Assembly: GCA_910585765.1 (NCBI GenBank)
Contig: CAJUES010000018.1
Coordinates: 1-59,068 of the forward strand
Direction: 5' to 3'
Length of the DNA stretch: 59,068 bases
DNA from: an uncultured Lachnospiraceae bacterium
Lineage (GTDB): Bacteria > Bacillota > Clostridia > Lachnospirales > Lachnospiraceae
Positions 44,237 through 52,912 of this stretch are shown in pieces; position 1 is the stretch's first letter, and each line of letters starts with the position of its first letter. Below the pieces are notes generated by a model. It was not told the DNA's origin. It worked only from the letters and a program-made list of their open reading frames with translations, and did no database searches. The position numbers were made by a program, and so were the translations under genes.

Positions 44237-45108
44237 CGTACGGGGAACTATATGAATACGGAAAGCGGACGCTTGGGGAGGCGGGTGTCACGGAGGCGGC
44301 GCTGGATGCACGGCTTTTGCTCGAGTACATCTGCCACACGGACAGAAACGAGCTGATCGTTCATGCCGACCACAATCGCAGCGGTATGGAGGAGCAGTTT
44401 TACAGAACGGTGATCGAAAAGCGCGCAGAGCGCGTCCCGCTGCAGCATATTACGGGTGAACAGGAATTTATGGGGCTCTCTTTCCGGGTCAATGAACATA
44501 CGCTGATTCCCAGGCAGGATACGGAGATCCTCGTCGAGGAGGCGATGCGCCATCTCGTTGACGGGATGCGCATATTGGACATGTGTACAGGGTCGGGCTG
44601 CATCCTGCTGAGCCTGCTCAAATACAGCAATGAGTGTGAGGGGATCGGCGTCGATATCTCGGAAAAGGCGCTGGAGGTGGCGCGGGAGAACGCCGCGAGG
44701 CTGCAGCTTTCGGCAGCATTTCTGGCGGGGGATCTGTTTGCGCCGCTGGAGAGCCTTGAGGCAGAGAGGACTGTCCGCGGCGGCAGACATGGCGTGCTGT
44801 TTGACATGGTTGTCGCGAATCCGCCCTATATTGAGACTGGCGTGATCGCTGCGCTGATGCCGGAGGTGCGCGCGCACGAACCGCTTGCGGCACTCGACGG
44901 CGGAGAGGACGGGCTGTCTTTTTACAGAAGGATCACAACGCAGGCGCCTGCGTACATGCAGCGGGGGGCATATTTGTTTTTCGAGATCGGCTGTGGACAG
45001 GCGCAGGCAGTGACAGCGCTCATGCAGGAGACAGGTTTTGGCGGGATCGAGGTGCTGAGAGACTACGCAGGTCTGGACAGGGTTGTGTACGGCACAAAAG
45101 CGTACTAG
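44233..45108 (+). CDS. prmC: Release factor N5-glutamine methyltransferase
   Basis: 291 residues. N-terminal helical domain (1-75), then a class I methyltransferase fold: SAM loop ILDMCTGSGCILLSLL and catalytic VVANPPYIE (NPPY near residue 196). It methylates the glutamine of the GGQ motif of release factors, including the product of the next gene. Start overlaps the DUF1385 stop (ATGA). Confidence 0.95.
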   Translation: MTYGELYEYGKRTLGEAGVTEAALDARLLLEYICHTDRNELIVHADHNRSGMEEQFYRTVIEKRAERVPLQHITGEQEFMGLSFRVNEHTLIPRQDTEILVEEAMRHLVDGMRILDMCTGSGCILLSLLKYSNECEGIGVDISEKALEVARENAARLQLSAAFLAGDLFAPLESLEAERTVRGGRHGVLFDMVVANPPYIETGVIAALMPEVRAHEPLAALDGGEDGLSFYRRITTQAPAYMQRGAYLFFEIGCGQAQAVTALMQETGFGGIEVLRDYAGLDRVVYGTKAY

Positions 45109-45190
45109 TATTCCTGCGATGTAGCGAGGATAGATGCGTACAGTCTGACAGATACCGGACTGATACGATGTTGATATAGGAGGTTTGGAT

Positions 45191-46267
45191 ATGTTTGACA
45201 AGTTAGAAGATCTGCTCCATCGATTTGAGGAGATCCTGAACGAGCTCAATGAGCCGACAGTCACGGAGGATCAGAAGCGTTTCCGGGCGCTGATGAAGGA
45301 GCAGAGTGACCTGACACCGCTCGTCGAGGCTTACAGGGAATATAAGAAATGCAACGAGACCGTGGAGGATTCGCTGGCGCTGCTGGACACGGAGAGCGAC
45401 GAGGAGATGCGGGAGATGCTCAAGGAGGAGCTGGGCGATGCCAAAAAACGCATCGAGGAGCTTGAGACACAGATGAAGATCCTGCTGCTGCCGAAAGATC
45501 CGAACGATGACAAGAATGTCATCGTGGAAATCCGTGCGGGGGCGGGCGGCGACGAGGCTGCACTGTTTGCGGCGGAGATATACAGAATGTATGTTCATTA
45601 TGCGGAGGGCAGACGCTGGAAAGTCGAGCTTGCGGAGTGCGAGGAGATCGGCATCGGCGGCATGAAGAGCGTGACCTTTATGATCTCGGGACAGGGCGCC
45701 TACTCTGTCATGAAGTATGAGTCTGGTGTGCACCGCGTACAGCGTGTGCCGGAAACCGAGTCAGGCGGGCGCATCCACACATCGACGATCAGTGTGGCGG
45801 TGATGCCGGAGGTGGATGACGACATCGATATCGTGATCGAGGACAAGGACATCCGCATCGATGTCATGCGGGCGTCCGGAAACGGGGGGCAATGCGTCAA
45901 CACGACGGATTCCGCAGTGCGCCTGACGCATTATCCGACGGGGATCGTCGTGTACAGCCAGACAGAGAAGTCGCAGCTGCAGAACAAGGCGAAGGCTTTT
46001 GCGCTGTTGAAGGCAAAGCTGTATGATATCGAGCAGCAGCAGCGCCACGACGCGGAGGCGGAGCTGCGCAGGAGCCAGATTGGAACGGGTGATCGCTCCG
46101 AGAAGATTCGCACCTACAATTTCCCGCAGGGGCGCGTGACAGATCACCGCATCAATCTGACGATATACAAATTGGACAAGGTGATGAACGGGGATATCCA
46201 GGAGATCATCGACGCCTGCATCGCCGCTGACCAGGCAGCGAAACTCGCGCGGATGAACCAGGATTAA
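45191..46267 (+). CDS. prfA: Peptide chain release factor 1
   Basis: 358 residues from ATG 45191 (AGGAGG 7 bp upstream; a TTG at 45185 is too close to it). PCRF domain (about 5-195) with GGDEAALFAAE, the PET codon-recognition region (VHRVQRVPETESGGRIHTS), then SGNGGQCVNTTDSAVRLTH near residue 230 with the GGQ that triggers peptidyl-tRNA hydrolysis. Reads UAA and UAG. Last of the yqhQ-prmC-prfA unit; terminators follow. Confidence 0.96.
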   Translation: MFDKLEDLLHRFEEILNELNEPTVTEDQKRFRALMKEQSDLTPLVEAYREYKKCNETVEDSLALLDTESDEEMREMLKEELGDAKKRIEELETQMKILLLPKDPNDDKNVIVEIRAGAGGDEAALFAAEIYRMYVHYAEGRRWKVELAECEEIGIGGMKSVTFMISGQGAYSVMKYESGVHRVQRVPETESGGRIHTSTISVAVMPEVDDDIDIVIEDKDIRIDVMRASGNGGQCVNTTDSAVRLTHYPTGIVVYSQTEKSQLQNKAKAFALLKAKLYDIEQQQRHDAEAELRRSQIGTGDRSEKIRTYNFPQGRVTDHRINLTIYKLDKVMNGDIQEIIDACIAADQAAKLARMNQD

Positions 46268-46305
46268 AGTGCAGGATCAGAACTTTTCGTGACAGGAATG
46301 ACCAC

Positions 46306-46340
46306 ACCCGGAATGACAATGGGCACTCCGGGTTCTTTTG
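46306..46340 (+). terminator. prfA terminator
   Basis: ACCCGGA (46306-46312) pairs with TCCGGGT (46327-46333), followed by TCTTTTGT. Confidence 0.7.
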
Positions 46341-46422
46341 TCAGGGAGACAAAGAATCCCGGATCGAAAAATGCTCTAGGGAAGGGATATATACGCAGCG
46401 CTTCCGCATGGGGGGGCAAATA

Positions 46423-46455
46423 AAAAAACACTTTATCTGACTAAAGTGTTTTTTG
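46423..46455. terminator. Second, bidirectional hairpin terminator
   Basis: AAAAAACACTTTA and TAAAGTGTTTTTT flank TCTGAC. A symmetric stem with A/T runs at both sides; it isolates prfA from helD. Confidence 0.8.
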
Positions 46456-46522
46456 TTTACGACTACATACAACACTATATCATAACAGATAATATAAGTC
46501 TAGTATTTTTTGAATTTTTCGC

Positions 46523-46659
46523 TATAATTTTAGTTGTAACAGTCACAACATGCAACCCTGTCAGGAGGTGCAAAGCCTCAGCCGCAGGAAGTACATGTAT
46601 AAACCTGCGGAGGTGCAGGTGAGGGACGATTCAGGTTCCTGGAAAGGTATGGGTGGAAT
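46523..46659 (+). promoter_or_regulatory. helD leader with -10 box, hairpin and upstream frame
   Basis: TATAAT at 46523-46528 is a likely -10 element (no good -35). The leader holds CCGCAGG-16 nt-CCTGCGG (about 46592-46621) and two GGAGGTGCA repeats. A 55-codon frame from ATG 46552 (MQPCQEVQSLSRRKY...) overlaps the helD start in another frame. HelD genes are often induced by RNA-polymerase-targeting drugs, so a regulatory leader is possible; nothing here proves it. Confidence 0.4.
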
Positions 46660-48726
46660 ATGTCGGAGAACAGAGCATCAGAAAACAAGGAGTGGCAGAA
46701 GGAGGAGGCGCATTTAAGGGAATGCAGGTCACTGATCGCCTCAAATGTCGAGACGTATGAGCGGCAGTACGAGGTGCGGCACAGGGAGACAAAGGAACTG
46801 TTTGACGCGGTGCAGAGCGGCAACGTCGAGCTCTACGACCAGATGATGACTTCCCGGAGTCTGGAGGAGCACAGCCTGAACCAGTTGAACAACAACCGGA
46901 CGGCGTACGACAAGCCATTTTTTGGCAGGATCGATTACCGCAATATGGACGAGCGGTTGTTTGAGTCCATCTACATCGGAAAGCACGGCGTCCTGCGCAA
47001 CAAGACAGATGTGGCGATCGTGGACTGGCGGGCGCCGATCTCCAGCGTGTACTATGAAAACGAGATCGGGCAGGGAACATACAGCATTCCCGACAGCCGC
47101 AGTGACGGAAAAGGGCGCGAATACCGCATTGACTTGAACCTGAAACGCACCTATGACATTGATGGGGGGCGTCTGCAGGGTTTTTATGACAGCGATGTGG
47201 CGGCAAACGACGAGCTGCTGGTAAAGTACCTGAGCAAGAACAGGGACGCCGTGCTCGGCGATATCATTGCCACGATCCAAAAGGAACAGAACGAGATCAT
47301 ACGGGAAAGCCCCTTTCACAACATCCTCGTGCAGGGCGTTGCCGGGAGCGGGAAGACCACGGTGGCAATACACAGGATCTCCTATATTATGTACAACTAC
47401 AAGGAGCGCTTTATGTCCAACGAGTTCTGCATCGTGGGCGGCAGCGATATTCTGATCGACTATATCACAGGCGGGCTCCCGGAGCTGGATGTGTACGACG
47501 TAAAGCATATGCGCATGGACGGCCTGCTGTCACATCTGCTGAAAAAGGAGTGGAAGAAAAAATACAGGATCGTGCCGCCTTCGCCAGGTCTTGCATGGAA
47601 GAGCAAGATGCTCTTTGCGTCGGAGCTCGAACAGCATCTGCAGCGGCTGCGCGACCATATCCTCGGCAACTGTGTCGTGTGCGATGAGGAGATCGGGATG
47701 CTCCTGTCGCAGAAAAACAACGACGATTTTATCAGGGGGAATCCCAATTATTCCATCAACCGTCTCCTGGTGACTCTCGACGAACGCCTTCGGAACCGCA
47801 TCAGGTTGCAGTGTCAGGACCGCGAGGAGATCGGCATTTATAAGAGAAAGCTCGCGCAGTACAAGAATCATTTTACAAAGTACTGCTACAAGGGCAGTGT
47901 CGTGAACCTGTACCTGCAGTTTCTCGAGGTGTACGGCAAGTCGTATTATATCGATATGACATCGGTGACGGGACAGATATCGCGCGGCGTGTTTGACGTG
48001 TACGATGTTGCGGCGATGCTGGTCATCTATTACAGGACGCTGCAGAAAAAGCCGGATGAGGAGTTTGGACAGATCTTTATCGACGAGGCGCAGGATTTCG
48101 GACCGATTGTGTACTATGCGCTTCGCACGGTGCTGCCGGAGTGCTTTTTCACCATCATGGGAGACGTGTCCCAGAATGTCAACTATGAGTGCGGCATGAA
48201 CGAGTGGCACGATATGCGCCAGAAGATCTTTGACAGCAGCACAGACAGTTTCCGCGTGCTTGCAAAAAGCTACCGGAACACGATCGAGATATCGGATTTT
48301 GCAGGAAAGATTTTAAGCAGCGCATCCAGGGGGGCGTACAAGATCGAACCGGTCATCAGACATGGAGAGCCTGTCCGCTTTGTGGAGAGCATCTCCCCCG
48401 AGGAGGCGGCGGGCATGTCTGTGGAGATCCTGACAAACATGCAGCAGAAGGGGTATGAGACGATGGCAGTGATCTGCTTTTCCGACGAGGATAAGGAGGA
48501 TGTCACAAGGCGCCTCAGCCGCCAGATACAGCTCACGGACTCGGACAAGAGCGGTTTCAGCAAGGGCGTGATGGTGCTCACTGTGCCGGAGACTAAGGGG
48601 CTTGAGTTTGACTGTGTGCTCCTGTGGAAACCGGATTTGAAGGGCTACAGGGAGAATCCCAAGCTTGCAAAACTTTTGTACGTCGCTGCGACGAGAGCGC
48701 TGCATGAGCTGTTCGTGATGCAGTAA
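46660..48726 (+). CDS. helD: HelD-type RNA polymerase-recycling helicase-like ATPase
   Basis: 688 residues, SF1 (UvrD/Rep) superfamily. N-terminal coiled-coil arm (about 5-80), then a FGRIDY segment and VAIVDWRAPISSVYYE, a HelD hallmark; Walker A QGVAGSGKTTVAIHR (about 225), Walker B FIDEAQDF, motif TKGLEFDCV and C-terminal LYVAATRAL. HelD strips stalled RNA polymerase from DNA and can give rifampicin tolerance in some Gram-positives. GGTGGA precedes the ATG. Stands alone between terminators and aroA. Confidence 0.9.
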   Translation: MSENRASENKEWQKEEAHLRECRSLIASNVETYERQYEVRHRETKELFDAVQSGNVELYDQMMTSRSLEEHSLNQLNNNRTAYDKPFFGRIDYRNMDERLFESIYIGKHGVLRNKTDVAIVDWRAPISSVYYENEIGQGTYSIPDSRSDGKGREYRIDLNLKRTYDIDGGRLQGFYDSDVAANDELLVKYLSKNRDAVLGDIIATIQKEQNEIIRESPFHNILVQGVAGSGKTTVAIHRISYIMYNYKERFMSNEFCIVGGSDILIDYITGGLPELDVYDVKHMRMDGLLSHLLKKEWKKKYRIVPPSPGLAWKSKMLFASELEQHLQRLRDHILGNCVVCDEEIGMLLSQKNNDDFIRGNPNYSINRLLVTLDERLRNRIRLQCQDREEIGIYKRKLAQYKNHFTKYCYKGSVVNLYLQFLEVYGKSYYIDMTSVTGQISRGVFDVYDVAAMLVIYYRTLQKKPDEEFGQIFIDEAQDFGPIVYYALRTVLPECFFTIMGDVSQNVNYECGMNEWHDMRQKIFDSSTDSFRVLAKSYRNTIEISDFAGKILSSASRGAYKIEPVIRHGEPVRFVESISPEEAAGMSVEILTNMQQKGYETMAVICFSDEDKEDVTRRLSRQIQLTDSDKSGFSKGVMVLTVPETKGLEFDCVLLWKPDLKGYRENPKLAKLLYVAATRALHELFVMQ

Positions 48727-49054
48727 GGTTACTGCGAAAATGCCTGTATGTTAGAACATTTTGTGTGCAAAACGGTTGCGGTTTACGCCTTCAATGCAAA
48801 AATTGTATCAGGATCAGTTGGGCATGAACGGCAACGCAGCAGGGCTGCGTGGTATGGCGTGGGGATCGCATAGAGATAGCATGGATAGAGTATGGATAGA
48901 GTATATGTTGTGAAAAGTCCGCCATTGTGGTAAAATCTGAACAGGGATCACACGGGCAGGGGGATCTGCCGATGCGGATCAGACGGTGGATGATGAAGGA
49001 ATGCGGAAGGCTGCGCAGTTGCGGTCAGCCGGTAGAGAAAGGAACAGTGACGCG
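48727..49054. other. helD-aroA intergenic region
   Basis: About 330 bp. Contains an 11-bp unit ATGGATAGAGT twice in tandem (about 48883-48904) with a degenerate third, directly before the aroA promoter. No gene supported. Confidence 0.5.
48908..48936 (+). promoter_or_regulatory. aroA promoter
   Basis: TTGTGA (48908-48913), 17-bp spacer, TAAAAT (48931-48936). Confidence 0.65.
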
Positions 49055-50356
49055 ATGGGTGGATCTTACGAAGTACATAAACCTGCCGCACCGATCGACT
49101 GGGTGGTCGAGGTGCCGGGTTCTAAAAGCATGACCAACAGGGCGCTTCTGATGGCAGCGCTCGCGGATGGGGTGACGACGTTAAAGGGAGTGCTGTTCAG
49201 CGACGATTCAAGGAATTTTCTTGGCTCGCTGCAGTCACTCGGTTTTGGTGTGGCGGTCGACGAGGCGGCAAAGACTGTCACGGTGGAAGGGCTCAACGGA
49301 AGCGTTCCCGTCACGGAGGGTGTGATCTATGTCGGAAGTGCGGGGACTGCCGCGAGATTTCTGACGGCGATGCTCGCGCTGGCGGAGGGGACTTTTGTGG
49401 TGAACGCCTCGGAGCAGATGAAAAAGCGTCCGATGAAGCCGCTGTTTGGCGTGCTGGAGCGTATGGGGGCGGAGATCACCTGCCTTGAGGCGGAGGGCTG
49501 TCTGCCCGTCCGCATCAGGGGGATCGGAGGCAGATTTTCCGCGCACGAGATGTGCCGGACAAGGCTGGATATCAGCGAGAGCACACAGTTTCTGAGCGCA
49601 CTGCTCCTGGTCTCTCCGATGGTAAAACAGGGGCTTTGCGTCGAGATCACCAGCGCGCGCAAGGACGGAGCCTATATCCGGATCACGCGCAGAATGATGG
49701 AGCAGTTCGGCGTGAAGGTTGATTTCGACGGTGTGAATTACACGATACAGGCCGGGGCTGCGTATCGGTCCGGATGCTGCCAGATCGAGCCGGACGTGTC
49801 CGCGGCGTGTTATTTTTATGCGGCGGCGGCACTCACGGGAGGAAAGGCAGTGGTCAGGCATGTCACAAGGGAGTGTATGCAGGGCGATCTGAAATTTCTG
49901 GATGTGCTGGCACAGATGGGCTGTGCAGTCCGCGATACCCCCGATGGCATCGGGGTGCAGGGTGCAGCAGGGGGCAGGATGAAGGGCGTCACGGTGGATA
50001 TGAAAGATTTCTCGGATCAGGCTATGACGCTCGCGGCGCTGGCACCCTTTGCAGACGGGGATGTCAGGATCCGGAACATAGGGCACATCAGGCTGCAGGA
50101 GTCCGACCGCATCCACGCGATCGTGACAGAGCTCACAAGGCTTGGCATATCCTGCGAGGAGGAGGCAGACGCTGTTACGGTCCACCCTGGCACGCCGGTG
50201 CCTGCGGAAGTGCAGACCTACGATGACCACCGCATAGCGATGGCATTTGCGCTGATCGGATTGAGGACAGAGGGGATCCGGATCGCGGATCCAATGTGCT
50301 GCCAGAAGACATTTGAGAACTATTTTGAGGTGCTCGAGCGGTTGACAACTACATAA
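49055..50356 (+). CDS. aroA: 3-phosphoshikimate 1-carboxyvinyltransferase (EPSP synthase)
   Basis: 433 residues. Joins PEP and shikimate-3-phosphate in aromatic amino acid synthesis. Motifs: VPGSKSMTNRALLMAALADG, GSAGTAARFLTAMLAL, ISESTQFLSALLL, KDFSDQAMTLAALAPF, IRLQESDRI and YDDHRIAMAFAL. Two pseudo-symmetric domains, normal length. ATG 49055 is used (AAAGGA 11 bp upstream); a GTG at 48986 would add 23 unlike-family residues. Other aro genes are not in the window. A terminator follows directly. Confidence 0.94.
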   Translation: MGGSYEVHKPAAPIDWVVEVPGSKSMTNRALLMAALADGVTTLKGVLFSDDSRNFLGSLQSLGFGVAVDEAAKTVTVEGLNGSVPVTEGVIYVGSAGTAARFLTAMLALAEGTFVVNASEQMKKRPMKPLFGVLERMGAEITCLEAEGCLPVRIRGIGGRFSAHEMCRTRLDISESTQFLSALLLVSPMVKQGLCVEITSARKDGAYIRITRRMMEQFGVKVDFDGVNYTIQAGAAYRSGCCQIEPDVSAACYFYAAAALTGGKAVVRHVTRECMQGDLKFLDVLAQMGCAVRDTPDGIGVQGAAGGRMKGVTVDMKDFSDQAMTLAALAPFADGDVRIRNIGHIRLQESDRIHAIVTELTRLGISCEEEADAVTVHPGTPVPAEVQTYDDHRIAMAFALIGLRTEGIRIADPMCCQKTFENYFEVLERLTTT

Positions 50357-50368
50357 AAGATCGGGGCA

Positions 50369-50405
50369 TAAAACAGAGTGGCGGGGCAATCTCCACTCTG
50401 TTTTA
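50369..50405 (+). terminator. aroA terminator
   Basis: AAAACAGAGTGG and CCACTCTGTTTTA flank CGGGGCAATCT; T-rich tail TTTTAGTTTT. Confidence 0.9.
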
Positions 50406-50412
50406 GTTTTGC

Positions 50413-50879
50413 CGCGGCATCCTGCTCCGCCTGCGGGATCCTGGTGAGCAGCCCGGTAAAGCCTCAGAACGAATAAGGCGACGGACAAAACGCAGGAGCC
50501 GGGAAACGCTGTGAGCAGGGCGTTTCCCCTCGCACATGTTTTGAACTGTTTGGTGCGTGGGATGACTAATGCGGGCATGATATTTACTGCTGCATATAGA
50601 GGGAGGAAAATCCAGTACAGGTATGTCACATGCCTGATGACAAAAAATTGCAGGCCATGAATAGGATCAGGGAATAAACAATACAGTTGGTAGCTTTTAG
50701 CAGTCTGCTGTTCATTGAGGTACGTCCCTCTCGCATCTCGTGGTAAAACAAATAGTTTCTTACCGTTGTACATCGGGAACGATAGGACTGACAATTCATA
50801 ACCTGCTGTTTTTTAATTGCCGGAGGGTAGTGGACGGAAAGGTTTCGTCGTATAATAGACAGAAATACAGATGATCAGT
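50413..50879. other. Gene-free region after aroA
   Basis: About 470 bp. A long minus-strand open frame covers it but runs on antisense through aroA, lacks a credible start and has no recognised family, so it is not called. Nothing else was identified. Confidence 0.45.
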
Positions 50880-51116
50880 TTAGTCGTCAGAATGTTTGTA
50901 TTTGATCAGTTCTCCGGCTTCAACATTGAGATACCAGCACAATTTGCAGATCAGCACAGCATCGATCCGCTGAAAATCATCACGGCAATACCTGTTGAAA
51001 TTGGAGCGGGGAATGTCTAGATCTTTGCAGATTTGATTTTTGCTGATGCCCTTGGCTTTAAGAATGTCATTGATGCGTAGATATAAGTTACCATAATTAT
51101 CATTTGTACGTCTCAT
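50880..51116 (-). CDS. Small XRE-family DNA-binding protein
   Basis: 78 residues from ATG 51116 (AAAGGAG 8 bp upstream). Helix-turn-helix of Cro/C1 type: LRINDILKAKGISKNQICKDLDIPRSNFNRY, followed by QRIDAVLICKLCWYLNVEAGELI. No other domain. Its promoter (51146-51174) and a 7-bp inverted repeat directly upstream suggest self-regulation. Likely a single-gene regulator; target genes unknown. Confidence 0.85.
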   Translation of the reverse strand: MRRTNDNYGNLYLRINDILKAKGISKNQICKDLDIPRSNFNRYCRDDFQRIDAVLICKLCWYLNVEAGELIKYKHSDD

Positions 51117-51145
51117 ATGAAAATCTCCTTTACTTTTCACACATA

Positions 51146-51174
51146 ATTATATATAATGAATGAAAGTATAGCAA
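51146..51174 (-). promoter_or_regulatory. Promoter of the XRE gene
   Basis: On the minus strand TTGCTA (51174-51169), 17-bp spacer, TATAAT (51151-51146). Confidence 0.75.
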
Positions 51175-51177
51175 TTC

Positions 51178-51202
51178 ACTATATTGTCACTCACCATATA
51201 GT
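51178..51202. promoter_or_regulatory. Inverted-repeat operator near the XRE promoter
   Basis: ACTATAT - 11 bp - ATATAGT, perfect arms, 4 bp upstream of the -35 box of the XRE gene. The spacing fits binding of a dimer on one DNA face; a plausible site for the XRE protein itself. Confidence 0.5.
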
Positions 51203-51234
51203 CAGGTACGAGGTTACTGTATGGCGTTCAGTAG

Positions 51235-51295
51235 GGAACTGTTCACAAATTACTTGTGACAAGTAAATGTCAGGAGTGATCTCTGAACAGTTTCC
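51235..51295. repeat. Nested inverted repeat, about 60 bp
   Basis: GGAACTGTTCA at the left and TGAACAGTTTCC at the right, enclosing a second palindrome TTACTTG-TGA-CAAGTAA. A structured element of unknown role. Its ends resemble the TGTTCAC part of the miniature element at 52793. Confidence 0.5.
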
Positions 51296-51399
51296 AGGGC
51301 AGAGGGAGTCGTGCGCGGATCTGCTGCTGTTTATGCAGTGACACGGACAGTAAAGGTACAAGGGTTACAGAGCGTGGAAGTACAAAGGACGGATGTTCA

Positions 51400-51579
51400 A
51401 TGGAGAAGAATGAATTTAAAGATCGGCTATTTGATATTTTGAATGACACAAACGCGCTTCCGATACAGGATATCGTCGTGGAGGATGACAATGATATATT
51501 GAATGTCTACCTGACAGACGGCACAAGATTTTCTGTTCATGTGGAAAACAGGGGAAGCTGGATCATCCAGGAAGTATGA
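51400..51579 (+). CDS. Small conserved-looking protein, 59 residues
   Basis: 59 residues starting MEKNEFKDRLFDILND. Acidic, with an alternating beta pattern (DNDILNVYLTDGTRFSVHVENRG). AAAGGA lies about 11 bp before the ATG. No family recognised for certain, but codon use and composition look genuine. It lies between the XRE gene and the truncated deacetylase on the plus strand. Confidence 0.6.
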   Translation: MEKNEFKDRLFDILNDTNALPIQDIVVEDDNDILNVYLTDGTRFSVHVENRGSWIIQEV

Positions 51580-51671
51580 TGCCGATCTCATTGCAGGCAG
51601 AAGGAGCATAGCTGTCATATAATACAGAGAATTATAATATATTTTATAAAAAGTATTCAAGAGGACAGATT

Positions 51672-51974
51672 ATGCTTGGCAGGAGCAACGGGGACAATGA
51701 TTCACAGACAAGCGGCGTGCTGATCCAGTATCTGCATGATATCAGTGTGTATCTGCGTGAAGTAAATATCTCAAGAAAGACAACGGTGCTGGCGGCAGCG
51801 ATATTAGTGCTGGCAGGGCTTCTCGGAGTACGGTACAGGGAGGCGGGCACGATCCTTCCCACAAGTTCCGCGGTGGGAGGAAAGGAGTTGCCGATCTATT
51901 GTGTGCAGACGGAAGAACCTAAGATCGCGCTGACGTTCGATGCCGCATGGGGAAATGCGATTATGGGGGAGTAG
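51672..51974 (+). pseudogene. Polysaccharide deacetylase, truncated after the first motif
   Basis: 100 codons. N-terminal cytoplasmic tail, one membrane segment (about 42-58), then KELPIYCVQTEEPKIALTFDAAWGN, the start of the NodB-type deacetylase domain with motif 1 (TFDAAWGN; the D is metal-binding). Directly after WGN the frame leaves the family (AIMGE) and stops. The remaining ~180 residues with the HSxxH zinc site are missing from the window. The break near 51951 coincides with a change to lower-GC, mobile-looking DNA, so an insertion or deletion junction likely cut the gene. GAGGACAG precedes the ATG. Confidence 0.85.
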
Positions 51975-52273
51975 ATGAACTGCTTGAAAATCGAATATAT
52001 GAGTCATCTTATAGAAAAGCTGGCATTTAGTCAATATGTTTTTATAAAAATTTAAGAATTTAGTGTACATGACAAGGAACCGGTAAAAAGGTTCTTTTTT
52101 TGTGGTTTAAAAAGGCTTGCCTTTTTAGATAGATATAGGAAACATTAACACATAGTATCATTTTTACTTTTTCGGGAATTACACACAGCAGGAAATTGCG
52201 GATTGATACGGACAATGCAAGAGAATCCGCTTTGCCGCCCGTAATGCTCCTAAAACTGCAAACTGGCGTCAGC
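51975..52273. other. Junction region after the truncated deacetylase
   Basis: About 300 bp, AT-rich. One frame (from about 51960, GDYGGVDELLENRIYE... ending 52030) looks like the tail of an unknown protein with no head. The terminator at 52074-52101 lies here. No complete gene. Confidence 0.4.
52074..52101 (+). terminator. Rho-independent terminator
   Basis: AAGGAACC and GGTTCTT pair (one G-T) around GGTAAAAA and run into a T7 tract. Confidence 0.65.
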
Positions 52274-52615
52274 TTACAAAAATAAAAATATGATACCAAA
52301 GATAGCAAAAAAACATGGGATACCATAAGCATCAGCCTTTGATATGATATCCCAATCAATCCGTCTGGGTGTCATTTTTTGATGAAAAGCATTTTGAAAA
52401 GAGCAGAAGATATGCTTCCATCTGCACAGATAGCCGATAAACTGATAAGCAGCAAACACTAATAAACTGACGCCGGTTGGGACAAAATTGGATGTTGCCT
52501 TTCCAAATGCCATGACACAAAGGATGAGCAAGGGATAAAGATATCGGTTTGCATATGCAAGGATTATAATGCAGTTAAAATTTGTATGGTGTTTTTTTGT
52601 TCTTCTTTTTTTCAT
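52274..52615 (-). CDS. Small membrane protein of unknown function
   Basis: 113 residues from ATG 52615 (AAGGAAA upstream). Very basic N-terminus (MKKRRTKKHH), then hydrophobic segments at about 15-35, 45-62 and 98-113 with a basic loop (FHQKMTPRRIDWD) between. Family not recognised; it resembles small orphan membrane proteins often carried on mobile elements. AT-rich, unlike the core genes. Stands alone. Confidence 0.55.
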   Translation of the reverse strand: MKKRRTKKHHTNFNCIIILAYANRYLYPLLILCVMAFGKATSNFVPTGVSLLVFAAYQFIGYLCRWKHIFCSFQNAFHQKMTPRRIDWDIISKADAYGIPCFFAIFGIIFLFL

Positions 52616-52792
52616 ATGAAAGATTTCCTTAGGCCGCTTATAAATGTTTTTGACGCAAAATGACAAAATTTCCGTGTAAGAGAAAATACTTATGCCAGTG
52701 AACACATCCTCCAACGTTTTTCTTTATTATACTTGAAATGTGGAGGAATTGCAAAAACTTTTCCCGGTTTATCCGGGTTAGGGAATTTATAG

Positions 52793-52904
52793 GTTACTGT
52801 TCACGCCCCAACTAATTCTGACACAATTTTATGTAATGAAGGCGTAAACAGCAACCCATTTGCAGCACGCTTTTCATTACTTTTATTGACGAGTGAACAG
52901 TAAC
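52793..52904. mobile_element. Miniature inverted-repeat element with target duplication
   Basis: 112 bp with perfect 12-bp inverted ends (GTTACTGTTCAC ... GTGAACAGTAAC). It is flanked by a perfect 8-bp direct repeat ATTTATAG at 52785-52792 and 52905-52912, which is a target-site duplication. Inner GTAATGAA segments are also inverted. No coding capacity. Families making 8-bp duplications include ISL3 and IS66; the mobilising transposase is not in the window. Confidence 0.85.
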
Positions 52905-52912
52905 ATTTATAG

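Noticed and set aside
49235..50794. 519-codon minus-strand open frame across aroA and its downstream region
   Set aside because: Mostly antisense to aroA, no ribosome binding site, His/Arg/Pro-rich composition typical of shadow frames.
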